Below, piece by piece: positions 51,533-51,660 of a DNA stretch of 51,660 nucleotides. Origin of the DNA: Clostridia bacterium (GTDB lineage Bacteria > Bacillota > Clostridia > Lachnospirales > Lachnospiraceae); the NCBI GenBank assembly GCA_910574835.1, contig CAJTDE010000032.1:1-51660 (forward strand). The letters run 5' to 3'. Every line of letters begins with the position of its first letter. Positions within the stretch are counted from its first letter, which is position 1. The position numbers and the translations under genes were made by a program. The notes beneath the pieces are model-generated. The model was given only the letters and a program-made list of their open reading frames with translations, made no database searches and was not told the DNA's origin.

Positions 51533-51660
51533 CCCCAGCTATGCTGGGGAGAATAGAGTAAGCCGTAGCAAAGAGGATACCTTAAAAAAGCCTCCTATGC
51601 TAATATGAGAAAGGTGTCGCAAGCCAATCTCAAGAATAGGAGGCGGTCCAAATGGACAGT
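51533..51660 (+). mobile_element. Left end of an IS200/IS605-like element
   Basis: A small perfect hairpin CCCCAGC-TAT-GCTGGGG (51533-51549) starts 12 bp after the HxlR stop. GCCTCCTAT (51590-51598) is exactly complementary to ATAGGAGGC (51636-51644), which holds the ribosome site, so the leader can hide it. Single-stranded-end hairpins and a masked tnpA ribosome site are features of IS200. Truncated by the window edge. Confidence 0.6.
51652..51660 (+). CDS. First codons of a probable TnpA transposase
   Basis: ATGGACAGT (MDS) follows AGGAGG by 8 bp. IS200-type TnpA proteins of clostridia often begin in this manner, but only three codons are visible, so identity rests on the upstream IS200-like leader. 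Confidence 0.45.

Overview
The window comes from a spore-forming, low-to-moderate GC Gram-positive, most likely a gut Lachnospiraceae (Clostridia). The main pointers are spoIVA, a stand-alone Spo0A DNA-binding domain, a CwlD-like amidase, strong AGGAGG ribosome sites, Bce-type peptide-resistance modules, and a DAP decarboxylase of clostridial type. No rRNA or tRNA gene was recognised.

Layout. 0-5 kb is accessory DNA: a type II restriction-modification pair on the minus strand, a large serine recombinase, and a decayed toxin-antitoxin pair, probably the edge of an integrated element. 5-8 kb holds the Spo0A-C protein and a divergent LysR/lysA pair. 8.4-11.3 kb is a decaying patch with a frameshifted lipoprotein, an AraC regulator without its DNA-binding domain, and a sugar-isomerase gene with an internal deletion. 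11.3-17 kb is core: a PHP phosphoesterase, pyruvate kinase and mutS. 17.4-21 kb is an ECF sigma factor, a membrane protein and an ABC exporter. 21.4-25 kb is a PucR-type regulator, an NCS2-like permease and a phosphoribosyltransferase. 25-28 kb holds spoIVA with a likely sigma-E promoter, tandem structured repeats and the amidase. 28-30.4 kb has a broken dinD and a solitary PD-(D/E)XK nuclease candidate. 30.4-36.5 kb is a two-component system with two ABC ATPases and an FtsX-type permease. 36.6-37.1 kb is a dead blaI/blaR1 pair. 37.5-43.3 kb is an ECF sigma/anti-sigma pair followed by a complete BceRS-BceAB-like module. 43.7-44.4 kb is a type III (RNA-protein) toxin-antitoxin locus with promoter, two 48-nt RNA repeats, terminator and ToxN/CptN-like toxin. 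44.6-51.5 kb carries MATE/MarR, a ZIP transporter, a radical SAM protein, TetR, DUF4180 and HxlR genes. The window ends inside the left end of an IS200/IS605-like element.

The most unusual signal is intergenic. Three unrelated families of palindromic repeats sit at gene borders. Family A (about 215-240 bp, plus a 127-bp diverged copy) tends to lie 3' of genes. Its outer arms differ completely between copies yet pair almost perfectly within each copy, around a conserved core. Families B (about 92 bp) and C (67-105 bp) sit directly upstream of ribosome binding sites, so they form the 5' leaders of several unrelated genes, and they too show compensatory changes. There are also six exact-period 50-bp tandem repeats before the TetR gene, a 51-bp tandem repeat before an ECF sigma gene, and two nearly identical 93-bp structured units after spoIVA. 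Several family A copies lie in local stretches where the plus strand is strongly G+T rich.
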